From positions 1 to 20,814 of the IMG/VR virus record IMGVR_UViG_3300047557_003879: a stretch of 20,814 nucleotides of DNA; one strand, written 5' to 3'. Numbering within the stretch: the first letter of the stretch is position 1; every line of letters starts with the position of its first letter. The position numbers and the translations under genes were made by a program. Below, piece after piece: positions 1 to 6,309 of this stretch. The notes under the pieces were generated by a model that was not told where the DNA came from, searched no databases, and saw only the letters and a list, made by a program, of their open reading frames with translations. Origin of the DNA: a virus.

Positions 1-7
1 ATAAATA
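1..7 (+). promoter_or_regulatory. T4-type late promoter box (cut by window edge)
   Basis: The window opens with ATAAATA, the core of the T4 late promoter TATAAATA; its first base lies outside the window. It is followed after 7 bases by a hairpin and after 48 bases by the start codon at 56. Calling it a promoter rests on the recurrence of the same box in other gaps of this window. Confidence 0.4.
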
Positions 8-14
8 TCTTTGG

Positions 15-37
15 CCTTGTATTTTGGTAATACAAGG
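15..37 (+). promoter_or_regulatory. Perfect hairpin in the 5' leader of the first gene
   Basis: CCTTGTATT (15-23) pairs perfectly with AATACAAGG (29-37) across a 5-base loop. No T-run follows, so it is not a standard intrinsic terminator for the plus strand. If the box at 1-7 is a late promoter, the hairpin would sit at the very 5' end of the transcript, where it could protect the mRNA. Confidence 0.5.
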
Positions 38-55
38 GGTGTATGAGGTAATAAA

Positions 56-409
56 ATGGCAAGAACAAAAACCGCCAAGCAAGCCAGCAATGAACAACAT
101 ATAGATCATTCAGATGAACAGCTTGTTGACTATGATAAAATTGTTTCAATTCAGTTGCTAATTAATCAACACTTGTACAAAGAACTTTCGTTATTGTACA
201 AGGAACTTCAAGGTCAAGTGGATATAGAACAGGCCACAAGTATACTTGTAAGCTCTATGAGCACAAATTTAGGTATTCTTCTTGCTCAGATTAAGGATGA
301 TTCCAGGAATACATATATTAACATAGCAACTAATATAATGCAACAAGCCATACTACAAACTATAGAAAAGTTAGGTGAGCAATCTTATGGTCAAATTGGT
401 CATGCATAA
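56..409 (+). CDS. Small phage protein of unknown function, upstream of tail tube
   Basis: I do not recognise this 117-residue protein. It starts at ATG 56 behind a GAGG sequence (45-48). It reads as mostly helical and soluble, with no signal peptide, membrane segment or cysteine cluster, and a charged N-terminal tail (basic, then acidic up to about residue 30). Its place directly ahead of the tail-tube gene, with its own late-promoter-like box, suggests a late gene for a virion or assembly protein, but this is inference from context only. Confidence 0.75.
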   Translation: MARTKTAKQASNEQHIDHSDEQLVDYDKIVSIQLLINQHLYKELSLLYKELQGQVDIEQATSILVSSMSTNLGILLAQIKDDSRNTYINIATNIMQQAILQTIEKLGEQSYGQIGHA

Positions 410-438
410 GTATGATATTTTAAAAAAAATCTTTTTTG

Positions 439-446
439 TATAAATA
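439..446 (+). promoter_or_regulatory. Late promoter box TATAAATA upstream of tail tube gene
   Basis: An exact match to the T4 late promoter TATAAATA stands 24 bases before the ATG of the tail-tube gene, followed by a GGAGA ribosome-binding site at 459-463. T4 late promoters consist of little more than this box and are read by the phage sigma factor gp55. A strongly expressed late gene is where it is expected. Confidence 0.65.
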
Positions 447-470
447 CAATACATTAATGGAGACTTACTT

Positions 471-1118
471 ATGGCAATAATACCCCCAAGAAACTTACTA
501 CCTCCTACGCTAACACGTTATGGGGTTCCCACTGACGTTACAGGTGCATTAAACGGTCAATTGTTGATGCCCAAGCTTAAGCATCGTTTCCGTGTAACTG
601 TTTTGAACTTTGGAAACGTTCCAAACCTTGTTGATTTTACTCGTCAAGTAATGAGTGCTGGTAGACCTAATATTTCTTTTGGTGAAAACGAAATTCACAG
701 TTATAATAACATAGTGTACTACGCTGGTAAACCATCATGGCAAACAATTGACGTTAGCCTACGTGATGACATCAACAACAAGGCTTCTGCACTGGTAAGT
801 GCTCAGCTGCAAAAACAAATGAACCATTACACTCAGAGTGCCGCTATAAGTCACACCAACTATAAATTTACTATGCGAATCCAAACTCTAGACGGTACTA
901 TGGACACACTAAACACACTAGAAGATTGGAAGCTTGAAGGTTGTTATATTGTAAGTTCAAACTACGGAGATATGGATTACTCACAGGCTGGTGAGCCCAT
1001 GACAATTGCTCTAACAATCAGATATGATAACGCCACTCAGGGTAATGAACTGGCTGAAAGTGCAATTAATACAGCTGTTGGTACAGCGTTAACAGCAGTT
1101 GGTGCGTTAGGATTCTAA
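471..1118 (+). CDS. 19: Tail tube protein (T4 gp19-like)
   Basis: This 215-residue protein is the best match in the window to the major tail-tube subunit of T4-like phages, which stacks in hexameric rings inside the contractile sheath and forms the DNA channel. The N-terminal half (residues about 35-100) has the familiar order of a strand rich in basic and aromatic residues, a segment around the GRPNISF motif, then the paired YYAGKPSW and DVSLRDD stretches. The C-terminal half contains the WKLEGCYI and IALTIRYDN strands found near the end of tube proteins. T4 gp19 is 163 residues, so this version is longer, as in many marine relatives. The start ATG has GGAGA 7 bases upstream. A strong terminator follows directly, which suggests it is transcribed as its own unit from the box at 439. 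Confidence 0.85.
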   Translation: MAIIPPRNLLPPTLTRYGVPTDVTGALNGQLLMPKLKHRFRVTVLNFGNVPNLVDFTRQVMSAGRPNISFGENEIHSYNNIVYYAGKPSWQTIDVSLRDDINNKASALVSAQLQKQMNHYTQSAAISHTNYKFTMRIQTLDGTMDTLNTLEDWKLEGCYIVSSNYGDMDYSQAGEPMTIALTIRYDNATQGNELAESAINTAVGTALTAVGALGF

Positions 1119-1139
1119 TCATTACTAACTTTACAGAAT

Positions 1140-1169
1140 AAAAGGCGGCTTTTGCCGCCTTTTGTTTTT
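1140..1169 (+). terminator. Intrinsic terminator after tail tube gene
   Basis: The stem AAAAGGCGGC pairs with GCCGCCTTTT around a short T-rich loop and is followed by GTTTTT. It lies 22 bases after the tail-tube stop codon. GC-rich stem plus T-run is the classic form, and it separates this abundant transcript from the next gene. Confidence 0.9.
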
Positions 1170-1194
1170 GGTAAAAAAATATAAACTGGTTGAG

Positions 1195-1202
1195 CATAAA
1201 TA
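1195..1202 (+). promoter_or_regulatory. Late-promoter-like box CATAAATA
   Basis: CATAAATA differs by one base from the T4 late box and lies after the terminator at 1140-1169, where a new promoter is needed. It is only 5 bases ahead of ATG 1208, so a transcript from it would have almost no leader. Either the gene starts later or is leaderless, or this match is chance. Confidence 0.35.
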
Positions 1203-1207
1203 ACAAT

Positions 1208-2185
1208 ATGGTAGAATTCTTAAGAAGTCCTCGCACAGCCTCTCGTATTTTTAACACAACCGGATATAATCAGCTTACGTTGGCTGTTCCTCGTGTTAAA
1301 TTTTTGTTTTTTGTTGAGTTTAATTTATCAGCTGCAGCTATATCTATGTTAAACAATGCACAGATAAATTCAATGAATGATCCCCAAAATATAGCATTTA
1401 AAGTAAAAAGTATTGAAAAACCAAAAATTAATTTACAGGTTGACGAATTAAATCAATATAATAAAAAATACTTAGTTTATAAAAAAGTAGACTATCAAGA
1501 AACAAGTATTAAGTTTCATGATAGTAATGACAATTCTTTATTATCATTCTGGGTTAATTATTTCACTTATTTTTTTGGTGACAGTCGGCCAAAAAACCAA
1601 GTGAGTAGTAATCAAAGTCCTGTTGACCCATTATTCAACGACGACACTGGGTGGGGAGTAAGAACATTAACTAATGAAACTAAGTTCTTTAATAGTATTA
1701 GAGTTTTGGTGTTTTTTGCTAATACATATACTGCATTTAAGTTTATGAATCCAAAAATTACAAGTATAGATTGGGATTCAAGTGATTATAACAGTTCAGA
1801 ATTTGAATCAGTTTCCATGAATTTAAAGTATGAGTTTTTACAATATGAAGCATTTGGTAAGCCTATAGGGTTTGCAGGATATACTGGCAAATATGGATTT
1901 ACACAACAAGACACTTTACCTACAACTGCTACGGGTGTAATTATACCGTCTTCCATTCAACCAAGGATTTTTGATGACAACATTGGTGTGTCTCGGACTT
2001 TCTCTCAGACCGTTGCACCTGCGCCAACATCACAACTTGTAACAAGAAGCTTTTTTGGTCGTGAGAAAACTGTAAACGTGGCCACACAAAAAGATAACTT
2101 AAATTATGTGAAATCATTTTTTAGTCCTACACAACCACCTGCATCTTTTGGTGGACAAACACCTAACTTTGGACCGGTAGATTAA
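1208..2185 (+). CDS. Tail-tube-fold structural protein, possible baseplate tube initiator (gp54/gp48-like)
   Basis: The frame is open from TTG 1190, but ATG 1208 (giving 325 residues) is the more likely start; neither has a good Shine-Dalgarno sequence. The central part resembles a tail-tube domain: a KVKSIEKPKI strand, a long hairpin ending in SIKFHDSND, a helix with SFWVNYF, and later IRVLVFF and PKITSIDWDSSDY strands followed by VSMNLKYEF. In T4, gp48 and gp54 carry such a domain and start polymerisation of the tube on the baseplate; gp54 is 320 residues. The C-terminal 100 residues are Pro-, Thr- and Gln-rich and look flexible. It sits right after the tail-tube gene. The fold is fairly convincing; the choice between gp54, gp48 or another tube-like virion protein is not settled. 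Confidence 0.6.
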   Translation: MVEFLRSPRTASRIFNTTGYNQLTLAVPRVKFLFFVEFNLSAAAISMLNNAQINSMNDPQNIAFKVKSIEKPKINLQVDELNQYNKKYLVYKKVDYQETSIKFHDSNDNSLLSFWVNYFTYFFGDSRPKNQVSSNQSPVDPLFNDDTGWGVRTLTNETKFFNSIRVLVFFANTYTAFKFMNPKITSIDWDSSDYNSSEFESVSMNLKYEFLQYEAFGKPIGFAGYTGKYGFTQQDTLPTTATGVIIPSSIQPRIFDDNIGVSRTFSQTVAPAPTSQLVTRSFFGREKTVNVATQKDNLNYVKSFFSPTQPPASFGGQTPNFGPVD

Positions 2186-2187
2186 CC

Positions 2188-2667
2188 ATGGTAGATAATA
2201 ACTTTACAAGCCAACTTGTTACACAGCAACTATCTCAAAGAAGTGGGCAGGTTGCTATTTCAACAAAAGGTGGAAATTCAAAATTTATTAATAGCTTAAA
2301 CAATCAAGTGATCAGTGGACCAGAGGCAGGGTCGGTAATTTTAGCAAATCCACAAAAGCCTAATGATCCAAAATTAACAGCTAAAGCACTTGATAGTGCA
2401 CGCGGTTATTATGCAGGTCGAAATGTTCCACCAGAATTTGTTGAAGCTATAGCAAGTGTTGCTGCTTATTTGAGTAATGTAAGTGGAATTCCGGTCAACT
2501 CTATGTTAAGTCCAACTTCTGTAAGTTTAGAATTAATATCTGCATACAACAGATTTAAACCTAAAGGTAGTCAGGTTGGTATACTTAGTCCACAACTAAA
2601 TCCAACTTGGTTTAATAATCCAATTTTAAGAGGAAGTATAACCGCAGCATTGAAAGATCAGGCATAA
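2188..2667 (+). CDS. Unknown virion-associated protein
   Basis: I do not recognise this 159-residue protein. It begins two bases after the stop of the tube-fold gene and ends one base before the gp4-like gene, so it is certainly co-transcribed and probably translationally coupled. The first 55 residues are Gln-, Ser- and Asn-rich and likely flexible; the middle (about 65-130) contains two amphipathic helices around the EFVEAIASVAAYLS stretch; the end is Pro- and Asn-rich. No transmembrane segment or enzyme motif is visible. Context points to the baseplate, tail or neck. Confidence 0.75.
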   Translation: MVDNNFTSQLVTQQLSQRSGQVAISTKGGNSKFINSLNNQVISGPEAGSVILANPQKPNDPKLTAKALDSARGYYAGRNVPPEFVEAIASVAAYLSNVSGIPVNSMLSPTSVSLELISAYNRFKPKGSQVGILSPQLNPTWFNNPILRGSITAALKDQA

Positions 2668-2668
2668 T

Positions 2669-3118
2669 ATGGGCAAGTGGGCACAAGATGAATTTATTCC
2701 TAAAAATCCTCAGAAAATAATTGGTAATGCCAGAATAGTTTACCGCAGTTCTTGGGAATTAACTGTTATGAACCTACTTGATCAGCACCCAAATGTTATA
2801 CAGTGGGCGAGTGAAAGCATAAGTATACCTTATAAAAATCCCTTAACAGGTCGCCAATCAGTTTATATACCTGATTTTCTTGTGGTGTATAAGGATAAAA
2901 CTAATAAACAGCGTGCTGAACTTATTGAGGTTAAACCCATGAAGGAGGCAATTGCTGAAAATGCACGTAGTAAACGAGACAAGGCCGCATTAATGGTCAA
3001 TACAGCAAAATGGGCAGCGGCTATGCTATTTTGTAAAAAAAATGGATTAATATTTCGCATTCTTACTGAAGCAGACCTATATATTAGTAAAGGATCGCAG
3101 CTTAAGAGGAAAAAATGA
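2669..3118 (+). CDS. 4: Head completion nuclease (T4 gp4-like)
   Basis: The 149-residue protein matches T4 gp4 (about 150 residues) in length and motif layout. The family has a TnsA-like restriction-endonuclease fold and is needed to finish DNA-filled heads before tails join. Visible catalytic pattern: SSWE with Glu30, IPDF with Asp69 and ELIEVKP with Glu87 and Lys89, which is the E...PD...ExK signature. The N-terminal MGKWAQDEFIPKNP segment and the following YRSSWE are typical of the family. It overlaps the small-terminase gene by 4 bases (ATGA) and starts one base after the previous stop, so head completion and packaging genes are in one operon. Confidence 0.8.
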   Translation: MGKWAQDEFIPKNPQKIIGNARIVYRSSWELTVMNLLDQHPNVIQWASESISIPYKNPLTGRQSVYIPDFLVVYKDKTNKQRAELIEVKPMKEAIAENARSKRDKAALMVNTAKWAAAMLFCKKNGLIFRILTEADLYISKGSQLKRKK

Positions 3119-3579
3119 GTAAACCATTTCAACAGTTGGAAGAAGCACTAAATTTACCATCAATGGATGATGCCATTCAACCAATATCACAAGACGAAGT
3201 TTTGCAAGCACTTGAAACCGCCAAAAATCTTGAAAAGGAATTTGAAAAGATTAATCATTACGACCAGCATGATACAGAAATGGATACACTTGCTGAAATG
3301 GCAATTAAGGCTCACCAAGATTTACAAGAATTTGGAATGAACGTAGATGTCAGACATGCAGGTGAAATTTTTAGTAGTAGTAGTCAAATGTTAAAGATAG
3401 CCGTTGATGCAAAAAATAATAAAGTTGAAAAGAAGCTTAAACTAATGAAATTACAACTTGAAAAAATAAGAATGGACAAAGAAAATAAAGAAGATGAACA
3501 TTTAATGGGAACCGCCATGCCATTAGATCGCAATGAAATCTTAAAAATAGTCAAGCAAATTAACTCTGACGATAAATAA
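3115..3579 (+). CDS. 16: Small terminase subunit (T4 gp16-like)
   Basis: This 154-residue protein is close to T4 gp16 (164 residues) in size and character: an N-terminal segment, then two long helices (about residues 20-75 and 85-130) with heptad-like spacing and very high Lys/Glu content, and a short C-terminal tail that contains LDRNEILKIVKQ. In T4 the small subunit forms rings through a central coiled coil, recognises the concatemer and stimulates the large-subunit ATPase. GAGG (3106-3109) precedes the ATG, which overlaps the stop of the gp4-like gene. Support also comes from order: gp16 upstream of gp17 as in T4, although here three extra genes lie between them. Confidence 0.75.
   Translation: MSKPFQQLEEALNLPSMDDAIQPISQDEVLQALETAKNLEKEFEKINHYDQHDTEMDTLAEMAIKAHQDLQEFGMNVDVRHAGEIFSSSSQMLKIAVDAKNNKVEKKLKLMKLQLEKIRMDKENKEDEHLMGTAMPLDRNEILKIVKQINSDDK
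3571..3578 (+). promoter_or_regulatory. Late-promoter-like box GATAAATA
   Basis: GATAAATA overlaps the stop codon region of the small-terminase gene and lies 23 bases before ATG 3602, with an AAGGAG ribosome-binding site (3586-3591) between. Spacing equals that of the exact TATAAATA ahead of the tail-tube gene. Confidence 0.45.
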
Positions 3580-3601
3580 AGTATCAAGGAGCAATGCTAC
3601 A

Positions 3602-4390
3602 ATGAAAGAATTTATTGAATATTTAGCTGAGAGTACTCGTAGCTATGCATTTACTATAAAATTTGCGAAACAACCTACTGAAGAGCAAGTAAGCATATTG
3701 GAAGCTTGGTTAGATAAGTACGATTTAAAAGAGTGGTCTAGACCAACATTGATAAAAGAAAATCATAAAGATTTTATTGATCAGCCTAATAGAGAAGTAT
3801 ATGCAATGGACGTGGTACTGGGACTACCAGTCAGTCAATATATTTTATTGCAAGATTTAACTCGCGCTGCCAACATCAGTGAAAAATTTATGGTTGTCAG
3901 AAGTCATAATGAACCAATTGAGCAATATAGCCGGTATGATGTTTGGAAAAGACAGCAAGATGCACTGGAGAAAAAGCAAGGAATGGAACAAGGCCCTCGT
4001 CTAAGCACAGATCGCTTGTATAGTCCAGCTGAACAGCCAATTGTTGATCCATTATTTGGTAATCAATATAATGAAAAATTACTATCATACTTGGCGAATG
4101 TATCTGAAACTCGTCCAACTGATCACATAGATTCTGCACAACCGTTGTTTTCATGGCTTCAACTAGAAGACGTTACTCCTGGAGAACCAATCCAGGATAC
4201 AAGTGATTTTAATGCACACATAAAAACACCAAAACCAACGAGTAAGGGTGAAAAGACAGAACCAGTTCAGACAAAGTTTGTTAATAACAATGGTGAAATG
4301 TCTGACAATTCAATTCCACGTGTCAGGTTCTATAAAGATCCTATTACAGGTAAAGCAAAACAGGTAATTAAACCTATGGAGAAAAATTAA
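3602..4390 (+). CDS. Conserved phage protein of unknown function, packaging region
   Basis: I do not recognise a function for this 262-residue protein. The start is supported by AAGGAG at 3586-3591. Residues 1-105 look like a compact alpha/beta domain: an opening helix (MKEFIEYLAES), strand YAFTIKFA, a helix, and a long strand-helix segment around YAMDVVLGLPVSQYILLQDL. From about residue 110 the chain becomes polar, charged and proline-containing, with few predicted elements, and ends in PRVRFYKDPITGKAK. The MKEFIEYLAES opening is, from memory, shared by virion-associated proteins of marine T4-like phages. A head or packaging accessory role is inferred from the position between the terminase genes. 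Confidence 0.75.
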   Translation: MKEFIEYLAESTRSYAFTIKFAKQPTEEQVSILEAWLDKYDLKEWSRPTLIKENHKDFIDQPNREVYAMDVVLGLPVSQYILLQDLTRAANISEKFMVVRSHNEPIEQYSRYDVWKRQQDALEKKQGMEQGPRLSTDRLYSPAEQPIVDPLFGNQYNEKLLSYLANVSETRPTDHIDSAQPLFSWLQLEDVTPGEPIQDTSDFNAHIKTPKPTSKGEKTEPVQTKFVNNNGEMSDNSIPRVRFYKDPITGKAKQVIKPMEKN

Positions 4391-4391
4391 T

Positions 4392-5204
4392 ATGGATAAG
4401 CATATTCAATTATCAATTACAAGCCCAACAACAGAAGTAACAGTTAGTAGCGTTGACGCTGATGAAGTTGCCAGAATCGTAAAGTTAGCAGGTATCCAAA
4501 AGCCATCTGCAACCCCAGCTGTATTGCCGACTGCTGCACTACCGCCTGTGCCTACACCAGCTGAATTTCCATCTGTGCCAACTATAGAGCCAGCTGCTGA
4601 TGTTCCAATGTCCTCTGGTATGGATAGTATGGCGCATGATTCAAGCTATCCACCAACTGATGCAGATACTGACATGGCTCATAGTATGGATGATACCAGT
4701 GCAGAAGACATGGTCCTGGATAACATGGAAGACCTGTATAATTTTGATGCATCATCAGACGAAGATACATTACTACCTGAACCATCTATGCATGCTGACG
4801 CGAATGGTATGACGGATGCAGAGGAACCTTCATATAGTGCCTTCCACGAAAGCCAAGCTGCATTTGATTATGGTATTGAAGAGGAAGACGATGCACAGGA
4901 TGATACAGGAGTTGAAGTTCCTGTCAATAACTATATGTGGCAGGCCGAGCGACTACCCCAACGTTTCAAAGGCAGTCCAGGAGACAGTGGCTTACTAGAA
5001 GATATCCATAAAAACCTAATATCTCGATACAAAAACTACCTGAAAGAGTCATCCAAACGTGAAAATGAAGCTGGTAATATGAGTCCACTAAGTGACCCTA
5101 CCAAGCCTGAATTTGATAAAGACCCACTAAGTGATGAAACTCCTGTTGATGATGGGAGCCGTAGTCCTATGAGTACAGTAGTAAGACAATCATTTTACAA
5201 ATAA
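4392..5204 (+). CDS. Acidic, disordered protein, possible internal head or scaffold-type protein
   Basis: The 270-residue protein begins one base after the previous stop, with GGAG at 4379-4382. Residues 22-36 hold a helix with the motif EVARIVKLAGIQ; 37-70 are a Pro/Ala-rich linker; 72-150 are strongly acidic and rich in Asp, Met and Ser; 175-225 contain a more ordered piece (NNYMWQAERLP and LLEDIHKNLISRYKNYLKE); the end is again flexible with a repeated PLSD motif. Very acidic, low-complexity proteins next to terminase and head genes are often scaffold-core or internal head proteins in T4-like phages. The KLxGI motif and Asp/Met-rich segment recur in the product of 7686-9398. Function is inferred. 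Confidence 0.7.
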   Translation: MDKHIQLSITSPTTEVTVSSVDADEVARIVKLAGIQKPSATPAVLPTAALPPVPTPAEFPSVPTIEPAADVPMSSGMDSMAHDSSYPPTDADTDMAHSMDDTSAEDMVLDNMEDLYNFDASSDEDTLLPEPSMHADANGMTDAEEPSYSAFHESQAAFDYGIEEEDDAQDDTGVEVPVNNYMWQAERLPQRFKGSPGDSGLLEDIHKNLISRYKNYLKESSKRENEAGNMSPLSDPTKPEFDKDPLSDETPVDDGSRSPMSTVVRQSFYK

Positions 5205-5211
5205 GGAGATA

Positions 5212-5460
5212 ATGTTAGTCAAAAAACCATCACCAGTTTTATTACAAATAGTTTACTACATGCCAAAACATCCTACTTTGGTACAGGAATTTACATGGGG
5301 GTATGATGATCATACTCCAGAGCTTATCAGAACTCATAAGTTTTTAAATTACTGGAAAAATCATGTGGATGCAGTAATTGCAGATATTTTTATTAGCATA
5401 AGTAATGGTAAACAGTATCAATGGCGAAATGTTGACGACATTTTAAAATTTCATGGCTAA
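5212..5460 (+). CDS. Usg-family-like small protein
   Basis: The 82-residue product resembles the Usg family (COG5425), small proteins I know from alphaproteobacteria, where the gene lies among tryptophan genes and has no established biochemical role. Shared pattern: a strand ending IVYYMPKHP, then LVQEFTW, a D..P spacer, HKFLNYW, a negatively charged helix and a short IADIFISIS strand, in the order and spacing of Usg (I-Y-x-hP-x-H-x4-F-x-W ... FL-x2-W). AAGGAG at 5203-5208 is only 3 bases from the ATG. It overlaps the large-terminase N gene by 8 bases, so it is likely coupled to it. The family call rests on remembered Usg sequences and not on a search. Confidence 0.6.
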   Translation: MLVKKPSPVLLQIVYYMPKHPTLVQEFTWGYDDHTPELIRTHKFLNYWKNHVDAVIADIFISISNGKQYQWRNVDDILKFHG

Positions 5461-5884
5461 AAATACAACCGACTTTCAAAAACTAAAAGCTCCTAACCAA
5501 CCTACAAATTATACTAAAGAACAATTGCAAGAACTTGTCAATTGTGCAAAAGATCCATTGTACTTCATGGAGAAGTACATGTATGTACAGCACAGTGTCA
5601 AGGGAAAAATACCATTTGAAGCATATGAATTTCAAAAAAAATTAATACACGGTTATAATAATTTTAGAAATGTCATTGCCATGATTCCGCGTCAAAGTGG
5701 GAAGTGCATTTCAAGTCATGTCCAAATGTCAATAAAAAATAAACAAACAGGGGAAATTTTTGAAATACCAATTGGAATCTATTATGAATGGGCAAGATGC
5801 ATGCGAGACGGCAGAACCCCTCCAGACATCTCAGTCTATAAGAAACATGAAGTTGTTTCAACAAATGACGGATGTGTGAATTAA
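5453..5884 (+). CDS. 17: Large terminase N-part (gp17) fused to N-terminal half of a split intein
   Basis: Residues 1-84 are the N-terminal part of the phage DNA-packaging motor ATPase: the FMEKYMYVQH stretch, the adenine-binding region around FEAYEFQKKLI and the start of the Walker A loop, MIPRQSGK. Where the next Thr should follow, the chain continues with CISSHVQMSI, an intein block A with the nucleophile Cys85, and ends after 59 intein residues at TAA 5882-5884. The rest of the terminase lies downstream in another frame and begins with the matching intein half. Protein trans-splicing would join Lys84 to the Thr of the downstream product and restore RQSGKTTTAAG. The gene overlaps the Usg-like gene and has no clear ribosome-binding site of its own. 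Confidence 0.9.
   Translation: MAKNTTDFQKLKAPNQPTNYTKEQLQELVNCAKDPLYFMEKYMYVQHSVKGKIPFEAYEFQKKLIHGYNNFRNVIAMIPRQSGKCISSHVQMSIKNKQTGEIFEIPIGIYYEWARCMRDGRTPPDISVYKKHEVVSTNDGCVN
5705..5881 (+). other. N-terminal half of atypically split intein (59 residues)
   Basis: The segment starts with Cys (the acyl-shift nucleophile) in CISSHVQMSI and continues with a TGEIFEIPIGIYYEW stretch typical of intein block A and the following strand. It stops before any block B. No homing-endonuclease motif is present. Most natural split inteins break after block B, near the endonuclease insertion site, with about 100 residues on the N side; this one breaks between A and B, as in the described AceL-TerL and VidaL inteins. 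Confidence 0.88.
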
Positions 5885-5910
5885 TCCCAGGTTTATAATA
5901 AAAATAATAT

Positions 5911-5930
5911 TTGTCAATAAAATTTGACAA
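5911..5930 (+). promoter_or_regulatory. Inverted repeat in the gap between the two terminase genes
   Basis: TTGTCAA (5911-5917) and TTGACAA (5924-5930) form a perfect 7-base stem with a 6-base AT loop, 10 bases before ATG 5941. The RNA hairpin would be weak. It is directly followed by AATAAATA, which overlaps its last two bases (5929-5936). It could influence translation of the second gene, which lacks a visible Shine-Dalgarno sequence, or be chance in AT-rich DNA. Confidence 0.3.
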
Positions 5931-5940
5931 TAAATATAAA

Positions 5941-6309
5941 ATGCAGAAAATTTCAGAACTAGTAGAGAGAAAATTTATAGATCAAGTTAAGATTGACGAT
6001 TGGGAAGTATTGACAGATACTGGGTGGTCTCCGATAGAATCTGTGTCAAAAACCGTTGAATACCAGATTTATATACTAGAATTGGCATCTGGTAAACATC
6101 TTGAGTGTGCTGATACTCATATAGTTTTTGATGATCAATATAATGAGGTATTTGTCAAAGACTTAATTCATGGGCAGATGATTATAACATCTGATGGCCC
6201 AGAAAAAGTTGTAAGTGTTACCAAAACCTCTGAATACGAAAATATGTATGATCTTTCTGTAGCCAGCACTAATCATAGGTATTATACTAATGACATTCTT
6301 AGTCATAAC
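5941..6309 (+). other. C-terminal half of atypically split intein (123 residues)
   Basis: In order: a charged leader (MQKISELVERKF), a DWEVLTDTGW strand, block B in GKHLECADTHIVFDD (with Ala in place of the usual Thr three residues before the His), the EVFVKDLIHGQ segment, block F in YDLSVASTNHRYY, and block G in DILSHN with the usual penultimate His and terminal Asn. The residue after the splice point is Thr, which is an accepted +1 nucleophile. No LAGLIDADG or HNH endonuclease lies between blocks B and F. The part could be 10 residues longer if TTG 5911 is used. Confidence 0.88.

Noticed and set aside
4582-4998. Open frames on both strands over the acidic gene at 4392-5204
   Set aside because: Low-complexity coding DNA produces open alternative frames; none has a start signal, and the main frame is continuous with a good ribosome-binding site.
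5924-5929. TTGACA as a sigma-70 -35 box before the second terminase gene
   Set aside because: No acceptable -10 box at 16-18 bases downstream; the hexamer is one arm of a small inverted repeat.
5705-6309. Homing endonuclease within the intein
   Set aside because: No LAGLIDADG, HNH or GIY-YIG motif and no room for such a domain.
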